A DNA stretch of 27,962 nt, from assembly GCA_945870475.1 (NCBI GenBank), contig CAMBSR010000003.1, forward strand, positions 1 to 27,962, in the 5' to 3' direction. Each line of letters begins with the position of its first letter. The first letter of the stretch is position 1. Below the pieces are notes generated by a model, which saw nothing but the letters and a program-made list of their open reading frames with translations, was not told where the DNA came from and ran no database searches. Source of the stretch: Phycisphaera mikurensis NBRC 102666. GTDB lineage: Bacteria; Planctomycetota; Phycisphaerae; Phycisphaerales; SM1A02. Below are positions 1 to 9,500 of the stretch, one piece after another. Both the position numbers and the translations under genes were made by a program.

Positions 1-1203
1 TCGGTGCTCTCTGCGTCGAACATCGCGTTCCCCATCCGGCGCATCTTCCGCAACCAGGCGAACGTGCATGTCTTCAACGCGGAGGTGGAAAGCATCGACT
101 GCGCCGCCAAGTCGCTGCGGCTCACCGACGGCAACGTGGCGCCGTTCGACTACCTGGTGCTGGCGGCCGGCGCAGGTTCGTCGTACTTCGGTCATGATGA
201 ATGGGCCAAGTTCGCCCCCGGCATGAAGACGCTCGAGGATGCAACGCTGATCCGTGACCGGATCCTGCGTGCCTTCGAGGACGCCGAGGGCGAGACCGAC
301 CCCGACGCCATGCGCGCGCACCTCACGTTCGTCGTGGTGGGTGCCGGCCCCACCGGCGTGGAGCTTGCGGGCGCCATCAAGGAACTGGGCGTGGACTCCA
401 TCGCGCGCGACTACCGGCGGTTCGACGCCGCCGGCGCGCGGGTGATCCTGGTCGAGGCCGGCGAACGCCTGCTGCCCTCGTTCACCCCGGAGTCATCGCG
501 CGCCGTGCGCGAGGCACTCGAACGCATCGGCGTCGAGGTGCGGGTCGGGGCGCGCGTCACCGACGTGTTCGACGGCGGCGTGGATATCTCGGGCGAGCGG
601 ATCCTGGCGGACACCGTGGTGTGGTCGGCAGGCGTGGGCGCCAACCCGCTCGGGCGGGCGCTCGGCGCGGAGCTCGACCGAAGCGGTCGCGTGGTGGTGG
701 AGCCCGACTGCTCGGTGAAGGGATTCCCGAACGTGTTCGTGATCGGCGACATGGCCTCGATCCGCTGCGCGAAGACCGGGCAGCCGGTGCCGGGCGTGGC
801 GCCGGCCGCGATGCAGATGGGCACGTTCGTCGCGGGAATCATCGCGCGCGAGGCGTCATCGCCCGGCGCCATCCCGCCCCGCGAGGCGTTCCGTTACCAC
901 GACAAGGGCTCGATGGCCACGATCGGCCGCGCGAAGGCCGTGGCCGAGGTCGGCAAGCTGCGCTTCAGCGGGCTTCCCGCATGGCTCGCGTGGCTCCTGA
1001 TCCACCTGGTGCTCCTGGTGGGCTTCCACAACCGCGTGCTGGTGTTCCTCTCGTGGGCGTTCGCGTACGTCTCGTTCACCAAGGGCTCGCGCATCATCAC
1101 GGGCGACATCCCGTCGCGGATCGTGCGGCCGCTGGGGAACCGGGACGGCAACGATCCCGCGGAGCGCGCACGCTCGATGGCGCTCCTGAAGGGACGGATG
1201 TGA
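1..1203 (+). CDS. ndh: Type II NADH dehydrogenase (NDH-2), 5' end missing
   Basis: Single-subunit membrane flavoprotein that oxidises NADH and reduces quinone without pumping protons. The reading frame is open from base 1, and the first residues (LSASNIAFPIRRIF) match an internal NDH-2 segment, so the start and the N-terminal FAD-binding GxGxxG lie outside the window. The GTG at base 4 is not the true start. Visible features, numbered from that GTG: the NADH-binding VVVGAGPTGVELAG (about 110-123), the second FAD contact VFVIGDMA (about 244-251) followed by the conserved APAAMQMG stretch, and a hydrophobic C-terminal segment (about 323-356) of the kind that anchors NDH-2 to the membrane. It converges on the next gene with a 15-bp gap. 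The family call is firm; the quinone partner cannot be told. Confidence 0.93.
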   Translation, partial: SVLSASNIAFPIRRIFRNQANVHVFNAEVESIDCAAKSLRLTDGNVAPFDYLVLAAGAGSSYFGHDEWAKFAPGMKTLEDATLIRDRILRAFEDAEGETDPDAMRAHLTFVVVGAGPTGVELAGAIKELGVDSIARDYRRFDAAGARVILVEAGERLLPSFTPESSRAVREALERIGVEVRVGARVTDVFDGGVDISGERILADTVVWSAGVGANPLGRALGAELDRSGRVVVEPDCSVKGFPNVFVIGDMASIRCAKTGQPVPGVAPAAMQMGTFVAGIIAREASSPGAIPPREAFRYHDKGSMATIGRAKAVAEVGKLRFSGLPAWLAWLLIHLVLLVGFHNRVLVFLSWAFAYVSFTKGSRIITGDIPSRIVRPLGNRDGNDPAERARSMALLKGRM

Positions 1204-1218
1204 GACGGGCGGCGCGCG

Positions 1219-1806
1219 TCAGGACTGCTTCGGCCTGACCACCGCCGCGATCACCGCCGTGGCCACGGTCCAGGTCAGGAACGTGTCGGCGATGCCGGCG
1301 TACACCCAGCGCGCGGGGAGCTGGAACCACGCAAGGCCCGGCCCGTTGGCGGCCATGGCGGCGAAGAGCGCGATCACGATGCCGATCACCCAGCGCCCTG
1401 CCCATGACGGGCAGCGCATGCCAGCCATCAGCGTGCTCATGAGGAACGCGCTGAAGGCCATGTAGCCGAAGGCGGTCAGGTATCGCTGCACGCTGATCGG
1501 GTCGCGCCCGTGCTCGCGCACGAGGAGGAGCCCCACGGGCCCGCGCTCGCTCTCCTGGCGCCACGCGGCGACGGCGGCCGCGCGCTCAGCGTCGGGCATG
1601 GCGCGGACGGCGTCCATGTCGAGGGCCGGGAACGCATAGGCGCCGTCGCGCGGGACGGCGCGGGCGATCTGCGGCGCAAGTTCGTTGGCCGTGGGCAGCG
1701 GCTGCACCGCCCAGTCGTAGAGCCGCACCGCCGACCAGCTCACGTACGCCCAGGCGAACGCGGCGAGCGCACCGAGGATGGTGCCGAGGATGACGCGGCG
1801 GAGCAT
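1219..1806 (-). CDS. Small four-helix membrane protein, unknown function
   Basis: A 195-residue protein I cannot assign to a family. One hydrophobic helix lies at about residues 4-24, then a polar stretch of about 80 residues presumably outside the membrane (rich in Ala, Arg and Glu), then three more helices at about 109-130, 136-158 and 166-191, ending in a short basic tail. The arrangement of one helix, a soluble loop and three helices suggests a membrane-embedded accessory or sensor protein, but nothing catalytic is visible. It follows the acyl-CoA mutase gene on the same strand after 27 bp. Its ATG has no Shine-Dalgarno sequence but has a TAGCCT hexamer 6 nt upstream, so it may have its own leaderless promoter. 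The coding call is supported by the clean membrane topology in this frame. Confidence 0.75.
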   Translation of the reverse strand: MLRRVILGTILGALAAFAWAYVSWSAVRLYDWAVQPLPTANELAPQIARAVPRDGAYAFPALDMDAVRAMPDAERAAAVAAWRQESERGPVGLLLVREHGRDPISVQRYLTAFGYMAFSAFLMSTLMAGMRCPSWAGRWVIGIVIALFAAMAANGPGLAWFQLPARWVYAGIADTFLTWTVATAVIAAVVRPKQS

Positions 1807-1812
1807 GGCGTC

Positions 1813-1818
1813 AGGCTA
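1813..1818 (-). promoter_or_regulatory. -10-like hexamer TAGCCT, leaderless start
   Basis: On the minus strand TAGCCT lies 6 nt before the ATG at 1806, so a transcript starting about 7 nt after it would begin at or next to the start codon. No Shine-Dalgarno sequence is present. It is one of several TANNNT hexamers at this spacing in the window. No convincing -35 is seen. Confidence 0.35.
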
Positions 1819-1833
1819 CCGAAAGGTGTCCGA

Positions 1834-3513
1834 TCACCACTCCGGGCCGCCGGAATAGCGCCCGAACACGTCGGCCATCGCCTGCACCATCTCGCCGAGC
1901 GTGCACTTGGCGAGCGCACCCTCCACGAGCGTGGGCATGACGTTCTCGCCCTTGCGTGCGGCGACGCGGATGGCGTCGAGCGCGCGCTTCACGCCGTCGG
2001 CGTTGCGCTCCCTGCGGAACTTCGCCAGGCGGTCGCACTGCTCGGTCTCCACGGTGTGCGGGATCTGCAGGATCTCCACCTGCTGCTCCTCGTTGCCGTC
2101 GTTGTAGGCGTTCATGCCCACCACCAGCCGGTCGCCCGCCTCCATCTCCTGGCCGAAGCGGTAGCTGGCCTCGGCGATCTGGCGGCGGAAGTAGCCCTTG
2201 TGGATGCCGGAGACGACGCCGCCCATGTCGTCGATCTCCTTGATGTACTGGTTGGCGTCCTTCTCCATCTGGTCGGTGAGCGCCTCCACGTACCAGCTGC
2301 CGCCCAGCGGATCCACCGTGCGGTGGACGCCGGTCTCGTGCGCCAGGATCTGCTGCGTGCGCAGCGCGACGCGCACCGCGGTCTCCGTGGGGAGGCCGAG
2401 CGTCTCGTCCATGCTGTCGGTGTGCAGGCTCTGGCAGCCGCCCAGGACGCCGGCCATGGCCTGGTAGGCCACCCGCACGATGTTGTTCAGCGGCTGCTGC
2501 TCGGTGAGGCTGCAGCCGGCCGTCTGCACGTGCGTGCGCATCAGCATGCTGCGCTCGTTCTTGGCGCCGAAGCGGTCGCGCATGGCGAGCGCCCAGATGC
2601 GGCGCGCGGCGCGGAGCTTGCAGATCTCCTCGAAGAACTCGTTGTGGCTGTTGAAGAAGAAGCTGAGGCGCGGCGCGAACGAATCGACCGGGATTCCGCG
2701 CTTGATGCACGCTTCCGCGTACTCCATGCCGTCGCGCAGCGTGAACGCGAGCTCCTGCGTGGCGGTCGAGCCGGCCTCGCGGATGTGGTAGCCGGAGATG
2801 CTCACCGAGTTCCACTTGGGAAGGTGCTGCGCGGCGAACTCGATCGTGTCCACCACCAGCTTGACGCTCGCCTCCGGCGGATAGATGAACTCGTTCTGCG
2901 CGTGGAATTCCTTCAGGATGTCGTTCTGCAGCGTGCCGCCCACGGTGCTCCAGTCGACGCCGCGTTCCTTGGCCATGGCCAGGTACATGGCCCAGATCAC
3001 GGCGGCCGGCCCGTTGATGGTCTGGCTGACGGTCACCTCGCCGATCGGGATGTCCGCGTACAGGCGGTGCATGTCCTCGATGGTGCTGATGGCGACGCCG
3101 CAGCGGCCAACCTCGCCGGCCGAGAGCGCGTCGTCGGAATCGCGGCCCATGAGCGTGGGCAGGTCGAACGCGGTCGAGAGGCCGGTGTTGGCCTTGGTGC
3201 CCTTGGTGTTCTCGAGCAGGTACTTGAAGCGGCGGTTGGTGTCGTCGGCCGAGCCGAAGCCCGCGAACTGGCGCATGGTCCAGAGGCGGCTGCGGTACAT
3301 GGTGCTGTGCACACCGCGCGTGAACGGGAACTTGCCGGGCTCGCCGATGCGGGCGTGCGGCTTCGACGGATCGGCCGGGTCGGTGGTCTGCACGGAACCC
3401 GGCGCGTAGCGCTCGTCGATCACGTAGCCGGACAGGGTCACGGTCTCCGGGTCGATGGCGGGCTTCTGCGGTGCGGTGGGCTTGGTGGTGGCGGTCGGGT
3501 TGGTGGCCGTCAT
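1834..3513 (-). CDS. Acyl-CoA mutase large subunit (isobutyryl-CoA mutase type residues)
   Basis: A 559-residue catalytic TIM-barrel subunit of the coenzyme-B12-dependent acyl-CoA mutase family, which rearranges the acyl carbon skeleton by a radical mechanism. It has the length of separate large subunits (IcmA, archaeal MutA) and lacks the C-terminal cobalamin-binding domain, so it needs a small subunit encoded elsewhere; none is in this window. Seen: RLWTMRQFAGFG (76-87), GLSTAFDLPT (111-120), TLQNDILKEF (194-203), SISGYHIREAG (238-248, with His243 matching the active-site His244 of the Propionibacterium enzyme) and the DPLGGSWYVE motif. Phe83 and Gln206 fall where methylmalonyl-CoA mutase has Tyr89 and Arg207 and isobutyryl-CoA mutase has Phe80 and Gln198. 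The ATG at 3513 was chosen over the upstream in-frame ATG at 3594 because an AGGAG lies 8 nt before it. Confidence 0.93.
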   Translation of the reverse strand: MTATNPTATTKPTAPQKPAIDPETVTLSGYVIDERYAPGSVQTTDPADPSKPHARIGEPGKFPFTRGVHSTMYRSRLWTMRQFAGFGSADDTNRRFKYLLENTKGTKANTGLSTAFDLPTLMGRDSDDALSAGEVGRCGVAISTIEDMHRLYADIPIGEVTVSQTINGPAAVIWAMYLAMAKERGVDWSTVGGTLQNDILKEFHAQNEFIYPPEASVKLVVDTIEFAAQHLPKWNSVSISGYHIREAGSTATQELAFTLRDGMEYAEACIKRGIPVDSFAPRLSFFFNSHNEFFEEICKLRAARRIWALAMRDRFGAKNERSMLMRTHVQTAGCSLTEQQPLNNIVRVAYQAMAGVLGGCQSLHTDSMDETLGLPTETAVRVALRTQQILAHETGVHRTVDPLGGSWYVEALTDQMEKDANQYIKEIDDMGGVVSGIHKGYFRRQIAEASYRFGQEMEAGDRLVVGMNAYNDGNEEQQVEILQIPHTVETEQCDRLAKFRRERNADGVKRALDAIRVAARKGENVMPTLVEGALAKCTLGEMVQAMADVFGRYSGGPEW

Positions 3514-3568
3514 CGTCGGTTCTCCTGGCCGGACCGGCGGGCATGGGGCCTGCGGCTGGCGATCGAGC

Positions 3569-3574
3569 ATTCTA
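3569..3574 (-). promoter_or_regulatory. Possible -10 element (TAGAAT) of the acyl-CoA mutase gene
   Basis: TAGAAT on the minus strand, preceded by CCC. It would give a leader of about 50 nt that contains the AGGAG ribosome-binding site. I see no good -35 at 16-18 bp. Confidence 0.35.
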
Positions 3575-3638
3575 GGGGCGGACTCCCCGAACACCGCATC
3601 TGAACACCGGGACCTCGGCTGCAGGCGCCCACGGCGGC

Positions 3639-3644
3639 TACCCT
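3639..3644 (+). promoter_or_regulatory. -10-like hexamer TACCCT, near-leaderless start
   Basis: TACCCT lies 9 nt before the ATG at 3654 and no Shine-Dalgarno sequence is present between them. The same hexamer precedes the S1 gene at 26119. Confidence 0.35.
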
Positions 3645-3653
3645 TTCCGCCCG

Positions 3654-4841
3654 ATGCTCCAGAACACCCCGAATCGCCTGCTTGTCACGGCCCTCGCCGC
3701 CATCACCCTCACGCTCGCCGCGTGCGGCGCCCCGAAGCGCCCCGTGGAGACCGAGGAAGTGCTGCTCGGCCGCCGCAACGACATGCAGGAGCGCCTGACC
3801 ACTGCGTATCGCAAGGGCTTCGAGGACCTGGCCCGCGATGCGCACGAGCGGTACCTCCGCGATGCCAAGGACGCCGTCGATGTCCTGGTGATCTCGGGCG
3901 GCGGCGACTGGGGCGCCTTCGGCACCGGCCTCCTCCTCGGCTGGGGCGAGGTCAAGGCACCGGGCATCCCGCGCCCGCAGTTCGACGTGGTCTCCGGCGT
4001 GAGCACCGGCGCGCTGATCGCGCCCTTCGCGTACCTGGGCACCGAGGCCGACCTGAAGGCGATCGACGACCTCTACCGCAACCCGAAGTCCGACTGGGTC
4101 AAGCCGCGCGGCCTCCTCTACTTCCTGCCGGACAACGCGAGCTTTGCCGAGGTGCCCGGCCTGGAGCGCGAGGTGGATCGCTTCATCAACATGGACTTCG
4201 CCAAGCGCGTGGCCGAGGAGAGCAAGCAGGGCCGCCTGCTCCTCATCAACACCACCAACCTGGACGACGGAAGCCAGCAGACCTTCCGCTGGGGCCTGGC
4301 CGCTCAGCAGGCCGTGAAGGACGGCAGCGTCACTCGGCTGCAGAACATCCTGCTTGCCTCGAGCGGCATCCCGGGCGCATTCCCGCCCCGCGACATCGAC
4401 ACCTCCCTCTACTGCGACGGCGCGGTGACGAGCAACATCATCTACGGCGGCGCCATGAAGCGCGAGGACACCTTCGGTGCCACGTACAAGCGCCTCTACC
4501 CCGGCGAGGCGGTGCCGAAGCTCCGATTCTGGGTGATCCTCAACAACTACGCGGTCGCACAGGCGCGCACGGTGCAGCGCACCTGGCCGAGCGTGATCGA
4601 GCGCGCCCTGGAAGTGGCGGTGCGATCCTCCACCACCATTGCGCTCCGGCACCTGTATTCGCTGGCGGAGATCACGAACCTGCGCGGTGACGGCGAGGTG
4701 GAAGTCCGCTGGGCGGCCATTCCCAACAGCTGGAAGCAGCCCGTGGAAGGCATCTTCAAGGAGGAGACGATGCGCTCGCTCTCCGACCTCGGGCACCAGC
4801 TCGGTGCCACGCCGGAAGCCTGGCACACCGAGGCTCCGTGA
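3654..4841 (+). CDS. Patatin-like phospholipase lipoprotein
   Basis: A 395-residue lipoprotein with a patatin-type Ser-Asp lipase fold, expected to hydrolyse acyl esters of lipids at the membrane or in the periplasm. A signal peptide ends in the lipobox LAAC with Cys24 as the lipidation site. The patatin core follows in order: the oxyanion loop SGGGDWGAFG (81-90), the nucleophile elbow GVSTG with Ser117, and the DGA motif with Asp255 (YCDGAVTSN). An N-terminal linker of about 50 residues precedes the core, and about 140 residues follow the aspartate. The stop overlaps the start of the EamA transporter gene by 4 nt (GTGA), so the two are probably translated together. Start chosen because it gives the complete lipoprotein signal. 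The substrate is unknown. Confidence 0.9.
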   Translation: MLQNTPNRLLVTALAAITLTLAACGAPKRPVETEEVLLGRRNDMQERLTTAYRKGFEDLARDAHERYLRDAKDAVDVLVISGGGDWGAFGTGLLLGWGEVKAPGIPRPQFDVVSGVSTGALIAPFAYLGTEADLKAIDDLYRNPKSDWVKPRGLLYFLPDNASFAEVPGLEREVDRFINMDFAKRVAEESKQGRLLLINTTNLDDGSQQTFRWGLAAQQAVKDGSVTRLQNILLASSGIPGAFPPRDIDTSLYCDGAVTSNIIYGGAMKREDTFGATYKRLYPGEAVPKLRFWVILNNYAVAQARTVQRTWPSVIERALEVAVRSSTTIALRHLYSLAEITNLRGDGEVEVRWAAIPNSWKQPVEGIFKEETMRSLSDLGHQLGATPEAWHTEAP

Positions 4842-5773
4842 ATCCGTCGCGCACGGCGGTAGTGGGCGCGTTCACCGCGCTCTACGTCCTGTGGGGATCG
4901 ACGTACCTCGGCAGCAAGTTCGCCATGGCGAGCTTTCCGCCGGCATTGCTCTCGGGCATCCGCTTCATCATCGGCGGCCTGGCCATGGCGGCGGTGCTCT
5001 TCGCCACCCGCCGACTGCACATCTCCGACTTCGCGCGCCTGCGCTGGTGGCGCAACTGCACCGTCGCGGGCGCCCTGCTCTTCGCCATGGCCAACGTCCT
5101 GGTGTCCTCGGGCGTGCAGCGGATCCCGAGCGGCATCGCCGCGCTCATCGTGGCCATCACCAGCGTGTGGATCGTGACGCTCGACCGCATCATCACGCGC
5201 GCCGGGGCGCCGAGCTGGACGATCATCCTGGGCATGGCGTGCGGCCTCGGCGGCGTGGCGGTCCTGGGCGCGCCCGGCTGGGGCGGGACGGGCAGCGAAC
5301 TCGACTTCATCGGTGTGCTCCTCGCGGCAGGCAGCACGCTCGCGTGGGCCTCCGGAACGATGGTGGCGAAGCACTCGGAGCGGCCGCCGTCGATCGCCGC
5401 CGCAAGCGTGATGCAGATGCTCGGCGGTGGCGCCGTGGCACTGCTGCTGAGCTCGTTCATCGAGCATGACCGCTGGCCCGCGTGGGAGGCGGTGACGCCC
5501 GGATCGCTCTGGGCCATCGCGTACCTGGTGGTGTTCGGCTCGCTGATCGGCTTCACGGCGTACACGTGGCTTCTCAGCAACGTGAGCGCTGCGGCAGTGG
5601 CCACGTACGCGTACGTGAACCCGATGGTGGCCCTCTGCCTGGGAGCGCTCCTTGCCGGCGAATCCATCCCCGCGCGCACCGCGCTGGCGGCGCCGCTCAT
5701 CCTGGGGAGCGTGGCGTTGATGCAGTTCGTGCGGCCGCCGTCGAAGGACGAGATGCCGATCGAGGAGGAGTGA
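4838..5773 (+). CDS. EamA-family (DMT superfamily) exporter
   Basis: A 311-residue inner-membrane transporter of the drug/metabolite transporter superfamily, with two EamA repeats and about ten hydrophobic helices. The N-terminal LYVLWGSTYLGSKFAM (15-30) and the PPALLSGIRFIIGG stretch after it match the YedA-like subgroup. Members usually export amino acids or other small metabolites; the substrate here cannot be read from sequence. Translation starts at a GTG that overlaps the stop of the patatin-like gene by 4 nt, which implies coupling. The C-terminus is short and acidic (EMPIEEE). It converges on the phosphopantetheinyl transferase gene with a 38-bp gap. Confidence 0.92.
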   Translation: MNPSRTAVVGAFTALYVLWGSTYLGSKFAMASFPPALLSGIRFIIGGLAMAAVLFATRRLHISDFARLRWWRNCTVAGALLFAMANVLVSSGVQRIPSGIAALIVAITSVWIVTLDRIITRAGAPSWTIILGMACGLGGVAVLGAPGWGGTGSELDFIGVLLAAGSTLAWASGTMVAKHSERPPSIAAASVMQMLGGGAVALLLSSFIEHDRWPAWEAVTPGSLWAIAYLVVFGSLIGFTAYTWLLSNVSAAAVATYAYVNPMVALCLGALLAGESIPARTALAAPLILGSVALMQFVRPPSKDEMPIEEE

Positions 5774-5811
5774 GGCCGCGGAAGTGAGGCAGCGGCGGCG
5801 CCTCGGCCGCC

Positions 5812-6411
5812 TCAGCCGGTCCACGCGCGCACGTGCTCGCCCACCACGGCAGTGATCACCGCGTGGATCCGGCCGCGATGCGAGCGCACCACGACGCGCT
5901 GCGTGCGGTCTGCCTCGAGGGTTCCCACGTGCTCGATGCGGAGCGTGCGTCCGAGCGCGTCGGCCCCGAATCGCTCCGCCTTCACCACCGATTCCTTGGC
6001 GCACCAGAGGCGCAGCGGCCACGCGTCGTCCTTCCACGGATGGCGCGCCTCGCCCGTCTCCTCGGCCAGCGCGCGCAGTGCGGATACGCCGGAGGAATCG
6101 AGCGGCTCGGCGTCGATGCCGGGCGCGGGCGCACCGGGGATGGCGATGGCGCATCCGGCCAGGCCCCGCGTGTGCGTAATGGAGATGAGCGGTGCGCCCG
6201 TGTGCCCCGCGATGTGCGGTGCGCCGTGTTCGTCGTTCGCCAGCGCAGCTCCAGCCCATGCCGCCGGGCCGTGCTCCGCCTGCCACGCGGAGGTCGCCGC
6301 GCGGAACGCAGCGCGGCTCGCCGCGCGGCCAAGCGTGCGCAGCTCAACACGCTGGGCGTCGGCCGCATGGGCGAACGGGAGCCAGATGATGGAGGGTTCG
6401 AGACGACCCAC
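5812..6411 (-). CDS. 4'-phosphopantetheinyl transferase superfamily protein
   Basis: A 199-residue protein expected to move the 4'-phosphopantetheine arm of coenzyme A onto a serine of acyl or peptidyl carrier proteins. It has the two family hallmarks: GIDAEPLD (98-105, with Asp100 and Glu102 as magnesium ligands) and WCAKESVVKA (136-145, with Glu140 and Lys144). An upstream ITHTRGLAGCAIA segment matches the usual SxSH-type coenzyme-A-binding region. The length fits the Sfp-like group, not the roughly 120-residue AcpS group. The start is a GTG with no Shine-Dalgarno sequence and a CACAAT hexamer 7 nt upstream. No carrier protein gene is nearby. The type III polyketide synthase at 15.9 kb works on coenzyme A esters and would not need this enzyme. 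Confidence 0.85.
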   Translation of the reverse strand: MGRLEPSIIWLPFAHAADAQRVELRTLGRAASRAAFRAATSAWQAEHGPAAWAGAALANDEHGAPHIAGHTGAPLISITHTRGLAGCAIAIPGAPAPGIDAEPLDSSGVSALRALAEETGEARHPWKDDAWPLRLWCAKESVVKAERFGADALGRTLRIEHVGTLEADRTQRVVVRSHRGRIHAVITAVVGEHVRAWTG

Positions 6412-6418
6412 GGCGCGG

Positions 6419-6424
6419 ATTGTG
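6419..6424 (-). promoter_or_regulatory. -10-like hexamer CACAAT, possible leaderless start
   Basis: CACAAT on the minus strand, 7 nt before the GTG at 6411. It is the weakest match to the TANNNT pattern because the first base differs. Confidence 0.25.
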
Positions 6425-6532
6425 CGCGAATATCAGGGACAACGCAACGCGATTCCGGATTCGACGGGCAAATGACTCGCCTGCCCCGCGCCTGGCCAGC
6501 CAATCGGGTCACCAGCCCAGACGCGAAGTGCC

Positions 6533-9500
6533 TCAGACCGCGAAGTACCCCGCCCCCGGGTGATGCACCACGATCGCGCTGGTGGACTGCTCGGGGTCGA
6601 TCTGGAAGTTCTCGGTGAGCCGGCAGCCGATCCGTTCCGGCTGCAGCAGGCGCCACAGCTTCTCCTGGTCGGCCATGTCCGGGCAGGCCGGGTAGCCGAA
6701 GCTGTAGCGGCAGCCGCGGTACTTCTGCTGGAAGAGCTCGCGGATCTTCGCGCTGTCGTCGTGGCCGATGCCGAGCTCCGCGCGCATGCGCTTGTGCCAG
6801 AGCTCCGCAAGTGCCTCCGCGCACTCCACGCCGAAGCCGTGGGTGTAGAGGTACTCGGTGTAGGCGTTCGAATCGAAGAGCCGCTTGGCGCGGGCGCTGG
6901 CGTTGGGACCCATCGTCACGCAGGTGAAGCCCACCACGTCGCGGGTGCCGTCGCCGCGGAAGAAGTCGCTGATGCAGAGCCCGCGGCCCGATCGCTGGCG
7001 CGGGAACGTGAACCGCTCCAGCTCGCGCGCCGGATCGGTGGGGTCGTACACCACCAGGTCCTGTCCCTCGGCGGCGCACGGGAACCATCCGTAGACCACC
7101 TTCGGCTGGAGGAAGGCGTCGCCCTCGTCCTTGGCCTGCTTCTGGAGCCGCGCGAGCGCGGGGCGCGCCTCGTTCTCCAGGAGTGCCTCGTAGGCCTTGG
7201 TTTCCAGGTCGCCCTGCTTGAAGCCCCACTGGCCGCGGAAGAGCGCGTTGTGGTTGATGAACGGGAAGATCTCGTCGAGCTGCACGTGCTCCACGACGCG
7301 CGCGCCCCAGAACGGCGGCTCCGGAATCCGCTCCACCGTCTCCACGCCCTCGGCCGGACGCGCGCCCTCGGTGCCGCCGGAACCCTGCTCGCCGCGCGAG
7401 GCAGCGCCGCCGTCCACGGACTCGATCACCGCCGTACCGCCTGCCGGCTCCTTGCCCACCACGCACGTGCGCGATGCCGCCACCTTGGCGTCCACCGCGC
7501 GGCGCTTGCCGAGCCGCTCGTCGATCTGCGCGTCGACCGCCGCCAGCGTGTTCGCCGCCAGCGCGTCGCACACGGAGAGGCCCTCGAACGCATCCTTGCC
7601 GTAGTAGAGCGGCCCCTTGTAGATGGAGCGCAGCTTGCCCTCGGCGTAATGGCGCGTCAGCGCCGCGCCGCCGAGCATCACCGGGACATCGATCCCGCGC
7701 TCGTTCATCTCGTGCAGGTTCTGCTCCATGACGGCCACGCTCTTCACGAGCAGGCCGCTCATGCCGAGCGCATCCGCCTTCACGCGCTCCACCGCCTCCA
7801 GCATGGTGGAGAGCGGCTGCTTGATGCCGATGTTGTGGACCTCGAACCCGTTGTTGGTGAGGATGATGTCGACGAGGTTCTTGCCGATGTCGTGCACGTC
7901 GCCGCTCACCGTGGCCAGCACGATGCGCGCCTTCGCCTGCCCGGTGGCGCCGGCCTTCTCCATGTGCGGCTGCAGGATCGCCACGGCCTTCTTCATGACG
8001 CCCGCGCTCTGCAGGACGAACGGCAGCTGCATCTTGCCCTCGCCGAAGAGGTCGCCCACCACCTTCATGCCGGCGAGGAGGTGCTCGTTGATGATCTCGA
8101 GCGGGCCGTACTTCTCGAGTCCGCGGTTGAGCGTTCCCTCGAGGTCCTTGTCCTCGCCGTCGATGATGTGCCGCTGCAGCGCCTCCTCCACGGGGAGGTC
8201 GGCGAGCGTCTTGCGCACTTCGGTGGTCTCGGCACCGTCCGGGAAGAGCCCGATGAAGTGGAGGAGCGGGTCAAAGGTCTCCGGCATTCCCTCCGGGCGC
8301 TCGGCGCCGCGACGGTCGAAGACGAGCCACTTGGCCGCTTCCCACTGTTCGGGCGGGATGCGGTTCTCGGGAAGGATCTTGCTGGCGTGGACGATGGCCG
8401 CGGTCAGCCCGCGCGCCCGCGCCTCGTGCAGGAAGACGCTGTTCAGCACCGCGCGCGCCGCCGGCTTCAGGCCGAAGCTGATGTTCGAGAGCCCGAGCAG
8501 GATCTGGCACTTCGGGAACGTCTCGGAGATGCGGCGGATGCCCTCGAGCGTCTCGAGGCCCAGGCGCCGGTCCTCGTCGTTGCCGGTGGCGATGGTGAAG
8601 GTGAGCGGGTCGAAGAACAGGTCGTTCTCGTCCAGGCCCCACTTGCGCGTGAAGAGGTCGTGGATGCGCGAGGCGATCTCGATCTTGCGGTCGGCGGTCT
8701 TCGCCATGCCGGCCTGCATGTCCTCATCGATCGTCAGCGCCACGCACGCCGCGCCGTAGCGCTTCAGCAGCGGGCAGATCTCGTCGAGGCGCTTCTCGCC
8801 GTCCTCGAGGTTGATGCTGTTCACGATGCAGCGGCCGCCCGCGCGCTTGAGCGCGGCCTCGATCACGTCGGCCTGCGTGCTGTCCACCATGAGCGGCGCA
8901 TTCACGTGCTGCACGTAGCGGCTCGCCACCTCGGCCATGTCCTTGACGCCGTCGCGGCCCACGAAGTCGACGCACACGTCGAGCAGGTGGCTGCCGTCGC
9001 GCATCTCTTCCTTCGCCATGCTCACCAGGCCATCCCAGTCGCTGGCATCGAGGAGGCGCTTGAACTTCTTGCTGCCGTTGGCGTTGGTGCGCTCGGCAAC
9101 GATCAGGAAGCTGTTGTCCTGGCGGAACTCGGTGAACCCGTACAGGCTCGAGCAGCCGGGCGTGCGCACCGCGGCGCGCGTCACGGGCGAGCGCGTTCCC
9201 ACCACCTCGCGCAGCGCGCGGATGTGATCGGTGGTGGTGCCGCAGCAGCCGCCCACGATGCCGGCGCCGTAATCCTCGAGGTATCGCCGCATGGCCGCGC
9301 CGAAGGCGTCCGGGCGCAGCGGATACTCGGTGCGGCCGTCCACCAGGATGGGGAGGCCCGCGTTCGGGATCACGCTGAACGCGCGGTCCCAGTGCTTGGA
9401 GAGGTAGGCGATGTGCTCGGCCATCTCGGTGGGGCCGGTGGCGCAGTTGAGGCCAAGGCTCGCGATCGGGAACGGACGCAGTGCGTTCACCACGGCCGCA

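Noticed and set aside
1510..3603. Open frame of 697 codons on the plus strand across the acyl-CoA mutase gene
   Set aside because: Same kind of antisense shadow; no domain, and it conflicts with two genes on the minus strand.
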